Below, piece by piece: positions 48,791-61,000 of a stretch of 64,000 bases of DNA; position 1 is the stretch's first letter; each line of letters starts with the position of its first letter. Source of the stretch: Agrocybe praecox. Lineage: Eukaryota > Basidiomycota > Agaricomycetes > Agaricales > Agrocybaceae. The position numbers and the translations under genes were made by a program. The stretch is from the NCBI GenBank assembly GCA_964017145.1, contig OZ024851.1:744001-808000 (forward strand), written 5' to 3'. The notes beneath the pieces were generated by a model. The model searched no databases, was not told the origin of the DNA, and saw only the letters and a program-made list of their open reading frames with translations.

Positions 48791-50363
48791 ACTGAGGACT
48801 CAACCAGTCTAGCGTACGCAATTCAAGCCCTGAAGAAAGAAAGATAGAAATGAATGTACTACTATGAATCAGTTTCCGATTGACGCACCGTAATTATAAT
48901 TAGAACTTGTAAAAACTGACCGTTGGATGACTCGTACGCCCCTGGGTGTGTGAGCCCATTTAACATCAATTCGTTGTACTTGTATTGTATAAAGCTAGAA
49001 TATATATATTCATTTGGCAATCCATTTTATGGGCCGTTAGTACCGGAGGCTTTGAGGATCGATAACCGGTTAGCTCACTGGGAGCATCGTGCTTGAGAGT
49101 CTAAGTTGGCTATCCCGATGTTCCAGTGTGATGCGCAATTGAAGTTGTTACTTACATCATTACGAAACTCAAGGCGGCTTCTAAGGTGTTTCGGGAAAGC
49201 CTGGGAAATGTAAAGGGATGAGTTTCCGGGTCCGGATCAAACATTATCAAAAAGGCATGTTCAAAGTCCAGGCTCCATAATTAAACCTCCTGATATTAAC
49301 CGGAATCTCCTGCAGGCCGTAGCCTCCCCGGAGTTACATACGATTACAACGAGGAGCAAAATGGAGAAGACAATAAGAAGTATTGCTCACATTGGAAAGG
49401 GCATGGTCAATTTTATAGACAGGCCAAAATTCATGATTAGAAACATGAGAAATAAACGGACACCGAATCAGAAGGTACATTATGTACATGTGTACGCTAA
49501 ATATCGTGCGACGGGATCGAGCGTCGGGCCCATCAATAATACCGTAAGTTTTTTCTCAGAAGTCGGGCGGCCCCCGACATCAATAATAGGCAACTTGGCT
49601 TGGCCCATGTACACAACACGTTGTCGATTTTTACCAGTTTCTACTCTTTACTGGCGAGCCATGCACCTGTACGAGTCTATGAGGACATAACGTACTGGCA
49701 TAAAGCACATAGGCTCACGTAGGCCAAGCTCCTTTTTTCGGTGATTAAGCTGACGTTCGTCCTTTGTTCAACTATCTCAATTGAATCGTTGGCGGGTTTA
49801 CGCGCCTCGCTACTATTCGGTCGTCGGATGTTTGTTTCAACATGAAATAAAACCTTGACATAGGATGACATAACAGCCAATATAATTAGCCTTAATTGGA
49901 AACATGGCGCTTACGAAACCGGCAATTATGCTCTTCACGTTGACGGCAGAAGTCTAAGAATCTCGAAAACTCCGCCAGCTGGTGTGCATGATGTCAAAAG
50001 TGAGTGCGGCATTCTCAGGGGATGCGTAGTTTAATTCCTCGTGCAGCCTCGTTTCCTATTGTTTCTCTAGTTGATATGCATCACGTTTGCATCAAGTCTG
50101 CATAATGAATTATGGCGGTGCATTTTTCGTTTGATTACGAGCTCCTTTAGACTCTAACGCCTACTACCCTGACATTAATAAGGGCTGTCGGGGTCTAATC
50201 AGATGGGCTTATGTACAGGAGGTCTTTTTCCAGTCGGACCGTACACGTTGTTTACATTTCTTATAAATTAACCAGCGTTTGGGCGTTTGGACTAATACAC
50301 CCCCCACATTTCCTTCCTTTTTCATTTTGTACTCTTTCTATTCTACTCTCGTTAATAATCACA
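48791..50363. other. Intergenic, no supported gene
   Basis: Nothing supported. A tRNA A-box-like run near 49063-49085 is discussed under rejected items. The TATA-like TTATAAATT at about 50260 lies about 100 bases before the first dehydrogenase gene. Confidence 0.4.
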
Positions 50364-51753
50364 ATGCTCAGTTGCATCACTCACAAAATCTCCAAGTTCG
50401 ATCCCCTACATGATCTCGACGACTTGACAGGGAGGGTTGTTATTGTTACTGGAGCAAAGTACGTTTCAAAATACCTGATATTTTCATCCATCCTCTAATT
50501 AGTCACTTATTTACGTAGCTCAGGAATTGGTTATCAAACTGTAAAACTACTAGCACGCCAAGGAGCGAAGGTTTACCTTGGTGCTCGAAACGAGGCAAAG
50601 GCGAGGGAGGCCATTGCCAAGCTCCAAGACGAAGGTCTAGGAACAGGCAGGGTGGAATGGCTGAATGTAAACTTGAGCAACCCAAGATGGGCGCAAGAGG
50701 CGGCGGAGGATTTCTTGAAAAAAGAGACGAGATTGGATATTTTGAGTACGTTTACTTTCATTATCTCTCTAAATTTGTGATATTTAATTATGATTTGTCA
50801 ACAGTCAATAACGCTGCGCAGTATGTATAACTTAATGCCTCTGAAGGTAATCGAGTGATGAACTAATAGTCTTTGTGTAGATTAACAGGCGCTTATACAG
50901 AGACAAAGGATGGTTAGTCTAAAGTTGAACTTCTGTTTGATACATCCATTAATAGTCATTTTCAGGCTTAAGCTCGATAATGGTCGTCAAGTAAGCTACT
51001 GATATGGGGTCAAATGTTTTAGTTAAGCCTAACCCGCTTGATAGTCACTTTAGCCCCTTCGTTTTCACCCGCATGTTGTTACCTCTCATGATTGAGACGT
51101 CGAAGCTTCCTGGATCAGATGTCCGAATCGTGACAGTAAGTCTATTTTCGTATTTCAAAGAAAATGTCCTAAGTTTCTGTGCAGCTCGGATCTTGCGCAC
51201 ACACCATGGGCAGAGCGACCGACCGCAAGCTCAAATTCAATGGACTGGATGACTACAACCGTGAATATGTACACGACATCTACCCAGAATGGTCACGATA
51301 CAGTGAGCACACATGTCATGTTACTTTGGCCCATAACTCATCGCCATTTTTGTTTTGTTAACCTCCATAGCTGTCTCGAAGTTGGCGAACGCCCTGTTCG
51401 CCCGAGAGCTGCAGAATAAACTCGATGAAGCCGGAAGCAACATTCTTTCTGTTCACATCCATCCCGGTGGAGTTAACACCTTCGCAGACCGCATGATATT
51501 CCCCGCTCTCGCAAAGATTTTTATGAGCTTGTTTTTCGTTGGGGCCGAAAAGGGGGCGTACACGCCATGCTTTGCAGCAGCTTCTCCTCTCGTCAGATCC
51601 TATCCTCAGAAATACAAGAACCAGTACATAATCCCCATTGGCAAGATTGGAAAGCACAGCGCTAACGCAAAGAGGGCTGACTTGGCTCTCAACCTCTGGA
51701 ACAGCACAGACAAGATTATCGAGGGTATGGGGATCGACATTCCGCGCATTTGA
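50364..51753 (+). CDS. Short-chain dehydrogenase/reductase 1
   Basis: NAD(P)-dependent oxidoreductase, retinol-dehydrogenase/WWOX-like SDR; substrate unknown. Multi-exon model from ATG 50364: VVIVTGA|NSGIGYQTVKLLARQGAKVYLGAR (Rossmann TGxxxGIG, split by an intron), LDIL|INNAAQ (NNAA motif), HFSPFVFTRMLLPLM, GSCAH (active Ser region), DIYPEWSRY|TVSK (catalytic YxxxK, split by an intron), then SVHIHPGGVNTFADR. Ends DIPRI at 51753. The same intron positions recur in the gene at 52623-53993, so the two arose by tandem duplication. N-terminus has no evident targeting signal. Confidence 0.88.
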
Positions 51754-52622
51754 TTTTCTTCCGCTATTTATTTCATTTGCTTCCTACTATGCCACCTAAT
51801 TATACAGCACACCACATCTAGACATAATTATTTTACTCAACTTTTACATGTTCATATTACATGTCTCTTAGTCTTATCTGTACATATTCAATGAGCTCTG
51901 GTTGTATAGTATATACATACATTAGTTGTTTAGTACCAGCTCAAATATAAATGATTCAATATTGTACACTAAGCTAGAAGCATCCTCTTTTGAATGAGTC
52001 TTTTGGTCTTAAACTGTATAATTGTGCCAGTGTGAGTCTGACGCGTCGCGACTCAAGTACTCGCGCCTTGTATGTACTATTTTCACGTGAAATCTGCAAG
52101 TGGAGGTGTGACTCTGGTACCTTAATGTGTCGGCCGCCTGCTCGCTTGAAGCGGATCATTCACTTGAATCACTTGATGCTGTAATACTAACAGTCAGAAC
52201 ACCATTGAAATCAACAAACGACCCGACCAGCGATTCTCAGACACCTTAGACCTGAAGCTGAAGTTTCAAACGGGGCTTATGCAGGGATCGTTGTGCAGAT
52301 GATTTTGCCAGTACTACGTCCACCTTTATATCTACTACAAAGGAACAGGAAAAAGGGATGATTCGATTTCGGAGAAACACGATCGGGAATGAAACAGATG
52401 GCTTATTGCATTCAACACATTGCACAAACCGTCGACAACAAGATGCCGTACTTGACATTACATGTATCGCATTGGACAGGATTTAATCCAATTGGTTTTC
52501 TGGGGAGATCAGAGTACATCCCCAGGTAACTCGCGATCAATTCGAATCTGCAATCCGGACACCTCTCAATTCTTTACTCTTTAGTTCTCCTTGTGGGGTC
52601 TGTAGGTCGTCCTGAGGGATAG
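51754..52622. other. Spacer between the two dehydrogenase genes
   Basis: No gene supported. Confidence 0.4.
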
Positions 52623-53993
52623 ATGGGCGGCTGTTTATCACGCAAGACGGGCGAGTTCGATCCTCATAAAGGCCTCGCTGATTTGACTGGGAAGGTCGTG
52701 ATAGTCACTGGAGCGAAGTAGGCCATATACTAAATCCTTTCATGGGAGAGTACTGACTCGAATTTAGCACAGGTATAGGCTATCACACAGTGAAATTCCT
52801 TGCCAGAAAGGGGGCCAAGGTTTATCTTGGGGCTAGGAATGAAGTTAAAGCTAAAGCTGCTATCGCTGCCCTTGAAAAGGAGGGACTGGGATCTGGTCAA
52901 GTCGTATGGCTGCAGGTTGACTACAGCGATCCAAGATGGGCAAAACGTGCTGCAGAAGAGTTTCTTGCCAAAGAGAAACGCTTGGATGTCTTGAGTAAGT
53001 CTGGGCTTTAGATTCAAGTGTTTTGACCTTCTAATTATTTTCTTCAGTCAATAACGCTGCCCAGTAAGACACCCCCACTCATCTATCGTATCTCAGTCTA
53101 ACTTGCTTCAGGTTGACGGGTACTTACGAGAAGACTAAAGATGGTAGGTTTTTCAGAAATGTCACCGTATTTTGAGATATCAACTTCTGCGGATTTTCAA
53201 GGGATCAACTCACTTATGGTCGTAAAGTCAGTCTTAAGTTCAAATCAATAATCACCTATCTGACGAACGTGTTGGTTTAGTCATTTTAGCCCCTTCGTAT
53301 TTACTCGAACATTACTTCCTTTACTCATAAACACTTCCAAGGAAGAGGGCTCAGATGTCAGAATTATTTCGGTACGCTCTTCATCATGACATTATTCTAA
53401 GGAAGCCATTATGCTCACATGAACTCAAAGTTAGCATCAGTTGCCCATGGCCAAGGTCGTGCTTTAACACCAAACATAAGCTTTTCTAATATCGAAGATT
53501 TCAACGAAGAGTTCGCTTCGGATTTTTACCCTGACTGGTCACGGTACTGTATGTATTTTACTTTTCTGCTAGTTCCAAAAGAAACCCTGAATAATGGTTA
53601 ACGTTAAAAGGCATGACCAAGCTTGCATGCGTACTCACCGCGCGTCAACTACAAAAAAAGTTCGACGATGCCAATATTTCTATCCTTTCGATTCCGATCC
53701 ATCCAGGAGAAATTAACACATTCGCCGATCGTACGCCATGGCCCTTCCTTGCCAATATAGTCATGGAACTCTTCTTTATGCGTCCAGAGCCAGGTTCATA
53801 CACTTCTTGCTTTGCTGCTGCGTCTCCTCTTGTGAAGAATTTCCCGGACAAATACAAGTATGCGTACCTTGAGCCTGTCGGCCATATCGGAGAGATGAGT
53901 GAGAACGCGAAACGGGATGAACTGGCTTTTGAACTCTGGGAAACGACGCAACGAGTTATTAGCAAATTAGACATAGATATACCTGTATTCTAA
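52623..53993 (+). CDS. Short-chain dehydrogenase/reductase 2 with MGGCLS N-terminus
   Basis: Tandem paralogue of the gene at 50364-51753. ATG 52623. TGA|NTGIGYHTVKFLARKGAKVYLGAR, LDVL|INNAAQ, FSPFVFTRTLLPLL, SVAHG, FYPDWSRY|CMTK (catalytic YxxxK) and SIPIHPGEINTFADR follow in order; ends DIPVF. The N-terminus MGGCLSRKTG fits the N-myristoylation pattern (Gly2, Ser6) with Cys4 as a possible palmitoylation site, absent from the paralogue. This suggests membrane tethering of one paralogue only; it is prediction from motif, not proof. Confidence 0.88.
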
Positions 53994-54245
53994 TATATAT
54001 AATTATGAGAGAAATCATCCTACAGTCGAGGTTGAGTCGAGGGTATTCGGGAGGGCTTGCTCCCGGCACGAAGCGGAGTTCAAATTCAAGAGGCAAGGAA
54101 AAGTTCGTATGGACAGCAACGATCAGCACGCTTTTCAACTTCAACATTTCTGGTCTCTGTGCCAGCCCGTCGTTTTTTCAGATGCCTTCTTGATACGCGC
54201 AATCCCTAAACTTTGTATTCTATGCGCTGAATATACTATCGCAAC

Positions 54246-55121
54246 ATGTACAGGACAATTTCTACAACGAAAACACTGGTTGCACCCAGTACTCCGATGT
54301 ACTATCAAAGGTCGTACAGCATGAGGTTCATATCCACAACCAGGAGCCGTAATGCCTCGAAAATATCTACCACCCACAAGGGCAATGCATTTGAAGAGCG
54401 TTCTCTCAAGATTCTTGAACAAACGATGTCGATGTCTCTCAAACGCGTAGGAGGAAAAGAAGACGGGGGCATTGATCTGCTGGGATGGTGGTGGCTTCCG
54501 TACGATAACCAAGATGCATCAAGCCATGATCACTCTTCATCCTTGTTCAACAGACGTCGTATAAGGGTTATTGGACAGTGCAAAGCGGAAAAGAAAAAGA
54601 TGGGCCCAAATTACGTTCGCGAGCTTGAGGGCGTGATGTACCGTCTCCAGGCCGCGGACAATTCTGCATCACCATCATTCCCACTAGCCACTGACGACGA
54701 TGCTGGAATACTATCAGGATCACTCAACGGACAAATTCCCATGGTTGCGCTGCTCATCTCCGAATCAGTTTTCACCAAATCGACACTTCTACGCGCCCAC
54801 TCGTCACCTGTACCCTTCTTCCTCTTGCATCTTCCTCCGGTTGAGGAAAGCACGATATCCTCTCGTTCTCTTGATAAAGACGTCCTAGAACCTGTCGGGT
54901 CTCTGGGTAGTCTAGGGGCAGCCATATGCAATCCTGCTCTCTGCGGCTCTCAAGGTCTACTAAAGGGGCAAATGGAAGTTCGTTGGGAAAGACATTTTCT
55001 GGGTCAAGAAGGTTCCGGGAGACCCGCCCTATGGTGGCAGAGCGAAAGGCTTCCAAGTAGGATTCCAGAAATGGATGCCAGCAGAGTCATGCCTGTGGAG
55101 GAAATAGTTGCAAGTGGCTAA
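54246..55121 (+). CDS. RRG7: RRG7-like mitochondrial protein (DUF2034, REase-like fold)
   Basis: Probable mitochondrial protein required for respiratory growth. ATG 54246 opens a basic, Ser/Thr-rich leader (MYRTISTTKT... SMRFISTTRSR) typical of mitochondrial import. Core motifs are HKGNAFEERSLKILEQ, KRVGGKEDGGIDLLGWWWLP, and RVIGQCKAEKKKMGPNYVRELEG, which resemble the PD-(D/E)xK nuclease fold reported for this family: E, then D in GGID, then QCK. A single exon of 291 residues, ending EEIVASG. The C-terminal half is less conserved, with a region of Ser/Leu repeats. The assignment to Rrg7 is by motif recognition. Confidence 0.78.
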   Translation: MYRTISTTKTLVAPSTPMYYQRSYSMRFISTTRSRNASKISTTHKGNAFEERSLKILEQTMSMSLKRVGGKEDGGIDLLGWWWLPYDNQDASSHDHSSSLFNRRRIRVIGQCKAEKKKMGPNYVRELEGVMYRLQAADNSASPSFPLATDDDAGILSGSLNGQIPMVALLISESVFTKSTLLRAHSSPVPFFLLHLPPVEESTISSRSLDKDVLEPVGSLGSLGAAICNPALCGSQGLLKGQMEVRWERHFLGQEGSGRPALWWQSERLPSRIPEMDASRVMPVEEIVASG

Positions 55122-55542
55122 GCCAGAGGTTCCGAGTGAGGAGCTACTTCTCTGGAGACATGAGCCATCCGCGGTGCCACCAAAAGAACGTATTCTCCTC
55201 CGACGTTGATGGAGCAACCTTTTCTTTTCGTTTGTCCCGTTATCTTCGTCGCATTTCAAAAGGCCGAAAACCGAAATTCAACGTTAGGCACGGTCCAACA
55301 GGGACTCACGAGTCACAGAGAACCGAATAACCTAGTAATGTGCGCTACCAGTGTGTACCTGGATCTATCAATAATTTTTACTTGAAAGTTAATGTTCTTA
55401 ATGGCAGGCTGTATTAGGATATACAACTATAATACACTAAATACAACAGAACATATAATCATATTAAATTGGCTACGACCTCACATCGCATTGTAATTCG
55501 GCGCAGAATCCAGCTCATGGCCTCCTCTGATAAGTGATATTA
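55122..55542. other. Intergenic, convergent genes
   Basis: Lies between the 3' ends of RRG7-like (plus) and the G-alpha gene (minus). No gene supported. Confidence 0.4.
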
Positions 55543-58012
55543 TCAAGAGAGCAAATTGGTCTTTAGTAAGTTTTGTCGCATCAGCATGTCTCTCACTGTT
55601 GAAAGGCTGTCAGTTTCGCAATCACGCAAAAGAGCTAGATGAAAATGGCATACGATTTGCCAATATATACATGGTTGATTGTGTGTCCTAGCGAGCAATC
55701 AGCTCATCAGCCACATGAATAACAAGGAAAAGGCAACAGCTTACCGTCACTGTGGTAAAATGTGAATAGAACACACGCGGCAGAGGAGATTTCTCACTGA
55801 GAATCCCAGCTAAAAATAAATATGTGAGAAAGACTATTTTGGCTGATCAATAGAAAACTTACCGAACTTCCTTTTCAAGTCTACCAGAGTGTCAGAAAAG
55901 AGAAAATTACAATTTCGAACAAGTACTTACATAGTGTAGTGTTCTCAACATCATTGGGACGATCCCCATATGAGACTACATAGTCTCTTAACTTTATTCC
56001 GGAAGCCAGCTTGGTGCGTAAGATATCGATCTTGTTCAAGAATATGATAAGATTCGTATGCTTCAGAAGTTGATTCGAGACGACCATGGCCCAAAGTTTG
56101 TAAGAGTCTTCCTGCGATGGGGAAAGTTCGAAAAAAGGAATTCAAGGTTATGTCAGTAAGGCCCGTCACTTCATGTTTCAAATCCCAGAGATAGCAGAGA
56201 ACGCATGAAAAAGGAAAGAATGAGTCGAAGAAACACATACCAGTCTGTTCACTTTATGATCTTCTTCCAGAACCTGATCAAAGCAGCTGCGCAAAAAGAA
56301 AAAAGACCTTGATTAGTGGTGAAACACAAAGGGTTAGATCAGTCGGCATAACCCACCTTACTGGCGCCAGAAAGATTATCGCATCCATATCGTCGAAGTA
56401 TGGTGCCCAAGCAGCTAATATTAGAGCGAAGTCATCAGCCAGTCGCACAACACAAAGCCGATTGGGGTACCGGGAGAAAAGGCCCTTACCCCGCTGTCAA
56501 TGGCCAACAATAGAATGGATTGTAAATTATTCGTGAGTTTGCTTAACCAGGGAGGGTATAGCTTGAAACACTTGCCTGCGATCGATGACCTCCTACGTCG
56601 AAAACCTTCCATTCCCGTATACCACTACCTGCCCCCGTGTTATATTGAGACTACAACCATGAGAAGTGATGGAAGATCTAATACCGGTGGTTATTTTAAA
56701 CAAGTGCTCGCTGACACCTGCGATTTGTGAATGAATATGTTTGACATGAAGTATATTCGAGAGAACGCACCCAACGTCTTCAGTCGCGCATGGAGGATGT
56801 CATCTGTTGACGAGCTTGGTCGACTCCTATTGAACTTGATCGAAATGTTTTTTGCGTACCGTCAGTTGGCAGGTATCGGGGAGCAGTAATTCTCTCCAAA
56901 GACTGCAGAAAGCTAAAGAATAGAATGTTCAGACTGAAATCCGTGAAGTTAGTACGAAGAACTTACTACCCAGAGACATCCTCTATACGACCGCTTTGCT
57001 TTCCCATCAATTTCTTGATGTTAGGGCTGTCCCAGAGGGCAATCATATCTGGAATATGACTGTGTAGAATAACCCAGGGGTCTTGCGGGTCATCCCAATC
57101 AACCGCGTCTGTGGAATCAAAGTTTTTGCCATCCTGACCTCCACTCTTCCGTACGCGACTAAATGCATTTTTCCAATTCACTGCAGAGTTTATTGCGATC
57201 TCTTTGAGTGAGCCCTTGTGATCTGAAATCATTCCAGAAGGTCTATATGACCCATCCTCTGACACAGACCCACCTGAGGTCAGGCGGCGAATAAGCGTGC
57301 TTTCTGCTTCCTCGATGAGCGGCTGTAGGCTGGCTTTGATGGCCAAAATATCTGCCGTTACAAGAGGAGTCGTTCGTTTAGGACTGGAAGGCGAAATAGG
57401 CGAAGGAGCTTCTTCTTCTGCATTAGAGATAAAGTCGAGGATAACGCGGATAGCTTGTACGACGTTGAGCTGAATGATACCCCTCCATGATGCACGTTCT
57501 TCACGAAAGGTCTGATGGTATGTCAATCACTTCGTCTATAAAGACACGGCAGACACATACCTCAGGAGCGTACATAAGTTGGAAGTCTGGGGATGCACAA
57601 TATGACGTTAGGCTATGCGAAGGCCAGGCAGGAGGCTGCTACTTACTTTTCAGTGTTGTTGATTTGCCTGGACAAACCTTACATTTGAGCTACACTCTGA
57701 ACCCAAATTTGAAGGGTACAATACCTGATTCACTTTGACCTAATTCGAGTGCGGATTAGCTTGGAGAAACGAGACAATAACCTTCCTGAACAAACCTAGT
57801 AGGAGAATCTTGACTGGTCTTGGGTTCCTCTTCTCAGAGTTGTGTTCTCTCTCCAATTCCGCGTCAATGTCGTCAGATATTTCCTTTTGATGTTGCTCCA
57901 GTGCCAGTCGCTCCGCTTTTTCCTCTGTAGTTTCGTTGTGAGGAGGTTCAATAGCCAGAGTCAATGGGTCTGCGTCATCCGAGCCCAAACGCGACGAAAT
58001 AAATGATTGCAT
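55543..58012 (-). CDS. Heterotrimeric G protein alpha subunit, non-canonical long form
   Basis: GTP-binding signalling subunit. About 14 exons on the minus strand from ATG 58012. P-loop KILLLG|QSES|GKSTTLK is split across three exons, the middle being 15 nt (57725-57739). The helical domain contains a long Ser/Asp-rich insert (about 57000-57440). Then FLQSLERI, SEHLFKITTGSGIREWKVFDVGGHRSQ|R|AAWAPYFDDMDAIIFLAP, with a GC donor at 56575 and a 4-nt microexon CGGG at 56490-56493; SCFDQVLEED; NLIIFLNKIDIL (NKxD specificity motif, about 56030); PRVFYSHFTTVT|DTQST (G5 region); end LLKTNLLS-stop (TGA 55543-55545). The N-terminus lacks a MGxxxS/C myristoylation motif. Agaricomycetes have several such divergent G-alphas; coupling partner unknown. 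Confidence 0.88.
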
Positions 58013-61000
58013 GGCTTAACAGGCGACCCTTGGGCAACTATTACGGCGGATTATGCGAGGCCAAAAAATCCGGGTAAGAGGAAGAAACGAAAAAAGAAAA
58101 GTTGGGCATGAGAGTTTATAGAAAGATTTGTTTGATATCATTTTCCCCGGCTTGAACCCCATGCGCGCATCGAACGGGCGGAAACTCGCTTAGATTTATA
58201 ACATTTCCCATGACCACTAGCAACCCTCTGTAAGATTATGTAGTCATAATCGTAAGTTATGACTGTTTGGACTCGCTAATGTGCGTTTTCCAAGTTCAGC
58301 GGATCCAGTCACCATTGCACGAGGCCGAACAACTAGTACAGTACTTAACACGTCGGCGGCGGGAAGCCCCTAACGTCCTGACAATACATGTTTCTTGAAT
58401 CGTCCTAGCCTTTGGACTTACGCGTGTATTAGGTTTGCAAAGAGAAATATTCTTAATCTAATCTTTGGGTTCGGTCATAGTAAGTTCTCAATCTCCCTGG
58501 ACGAAGTAACTGATATTAATCTTCAAATTATCGACATAACTGGCAGACAATTATGACAGATGCACACAGCACGCGGAGTTTTCGGAGGGTTAAAGAGCCC
58601 TTTTCTGCCCTTTCTTCCGAATATCCTTCATCTTCACTCATGAGGTGTGCATATCCAGACCTGGTGCACCCATATGAATATACATATTGGCCGTGTATGT
58701 TTACTGTCTCGGCGTCCGCCCTGGGTCTTCAATTAACTCCAAACGTACATGATTGGGTAACTTGTGAATCGTTTTTACCCTTATTTATCCTTGCTCCTCT
58801 CTGAGCGCAACCCAATATTCTTCGAGAGTTCTGCAGGGGTTCTCTACGGCGGCATGTAGAATTGTTTTCCCGGGGGGTTCCCGTGGCGTTTTGACAGCTA
58901 AATGTTGGACCATCTGAGAATTTGACTCAGCTAATACTAATAACCATTCTCTATCAATTTTGGATCTTCACTACTCGTCTTTCAACAGGGTCTCTCTACT
59001 CTTAATTATAGAATCCATGAAATTGTACATAATGGGATCAGGTATCGATAATAGGACACTACCGACCCTCGGCAATGATAACTTTAAGCGCTCATTTATC
59101 CGATCACGGTGGACTTTGGTAAGGTTGAAAACGTACGAGGTTTGTACCCTTAACACAGAACCACCAGCACGTATAAAGTTGTCATCCTTGGAAAACCGTA
59201 CGTAGATGTATATTTTGTAATTACATCATGTCCAACTCTCGTTATTAGGAATTGTTGTCCGATTACTCTCTGAATTCTGTATGTAAAGTGGTACTTAGTA
59301 TGTATCCGATTTCTTAAGATATGTGTCACCTCATCTTGAAAAATAACGGAAATCAGTGTCAGTGTCAAGTAAGATCTGATCATTTGATGAGCTCGCTGAA
59401 CACACGAGCTGAATAGTAAGCACTCAGTCTCAGTAGCGCTCGCTGAAAGGGAGTCTATTAATAGATCACACGAGGCCATCTTTTCCGTCCTGCGCCGTAC
59501 ACGCACTGAGCAGCACAATATAATACGTACATAATTAGAGAACACGTAGTCGTGTACTTGTATTTAAACCTTGATTACCTTTTCGATAATCTCAAACAAT
59601 TATACGTGTACGCGTATTTATCGCTTTTTTTGGTGTTTTGATGGACGACAGTCATCATGGCACACGCCGCTGCCAAATGTCAGGACGAAATATTTTTTAA
59701 AAGGAGAGGCAAATAGATAGACATACGTAGGTTTGCCCGTGCACATCTTTTGTGAGTGATACTCGAGCGAAAGTTCGCTCATCACGGAGTGATTGGCCTC
59801 CCTTGTCGTTTGTGTCCCCCCTACCATGCAATTGCACTACAGAGGTTTTCATGAAACAGATTAGCCATGCTGTGTATGATTGAGACTGCAAGAGGGATGT
59901 AAACGAGTATTTAGTTTGTATTGAGTTGGTGTTGGCGAATAAACGAGTGCTTGAAAGTATGTATGATCTCACAATTAGGTTGGTACATGGACTTTCAAGC
60001 CTTGTAAGATTCAAGTTCACTTGTTATTGACTTTCCTTAAGCGCGCATGTGAGTCGAATGCAGCTCGTAGAGGTACTGGATAAATTTATTTCCTTCGACG
60101 TCTTTCCCCGACTTAAAGTCTACCACTAAAGCAGTCCGTCAGAACTTTGACGTATGCGCAGTAAATCCTCGCAAAGACTAGTATTCTCATAAAGTGTAAT
60201 TGAAGGGCTTCATCTGAGTAATACTAATACACGCACGGGAAGTCAGCCCGCCGGCGGACGAGACACGCGTTATGTGCATGCCATTGTCAGCGGAAGCAAC
60301 GATAGAGTCATTTTCGCATTCCGCTGAGTATACAAGCATGATTTTAAGTAATCGTACAATTGTGCGTATGTATGATGTGAAGTGAAACTGTGAACAGCGG
60401 CACCTTTAACATCGCAGATCCAAGTACTGAGGTTTACTGTAAGTACAACGCCATATTTTGATGGATGTGATCTAAAAATAGACGAGGGTCACATACTGCA
60501 GAGCCCCTTCATTCGCGGAATATCTAATATACAAGGCTAAGTTATTCTTGCGCATTGTTCACTCATGTCTTATTGACATGGAAACCGACTGTATGATGCA
60601 AAAGATGTAGAGAGTCGAGACCTGTTATTGCCTACCTTCTCCTGCGATTCTGAGTAAGGTTGATCACGGTTTGAGGATCTGGTAGACCTCTTAGAGTGTA
60701 TACATTGTTTAGTTACTAACTGAACAATCACTGACCATTGTCTAAGTGTGCAGCAACATATACGACTTCAGCCGCTAGCGTAACTACTTCGTCTCCCTCA
60801 ACCTGTTGACCTCACTTACGCTAAAGTAAGGAAGGCTCGAATGCGATTGGAACCCGTCGAATCAGAGACACGTGTGTCAAGATCTCTATGATATTAATCA
60901 CAGCCAACTCAAACTCACAGCCGTGAGCTAATTACAACTATTCAGTGCTCCTACTTACATGGCGCCCCTTAGCATAGCCCTATGTTGTAAATACTATTGA

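Noticed and set aside
49055..49130. tRNA-like run with an A-box (TTAGCTCACTGGGAGC)
   Set aside because: No B-box (GGTTCGA-type) or paired acceptor stem is found at the right distance; treated as chance or a decayed tRNA-derived piece.
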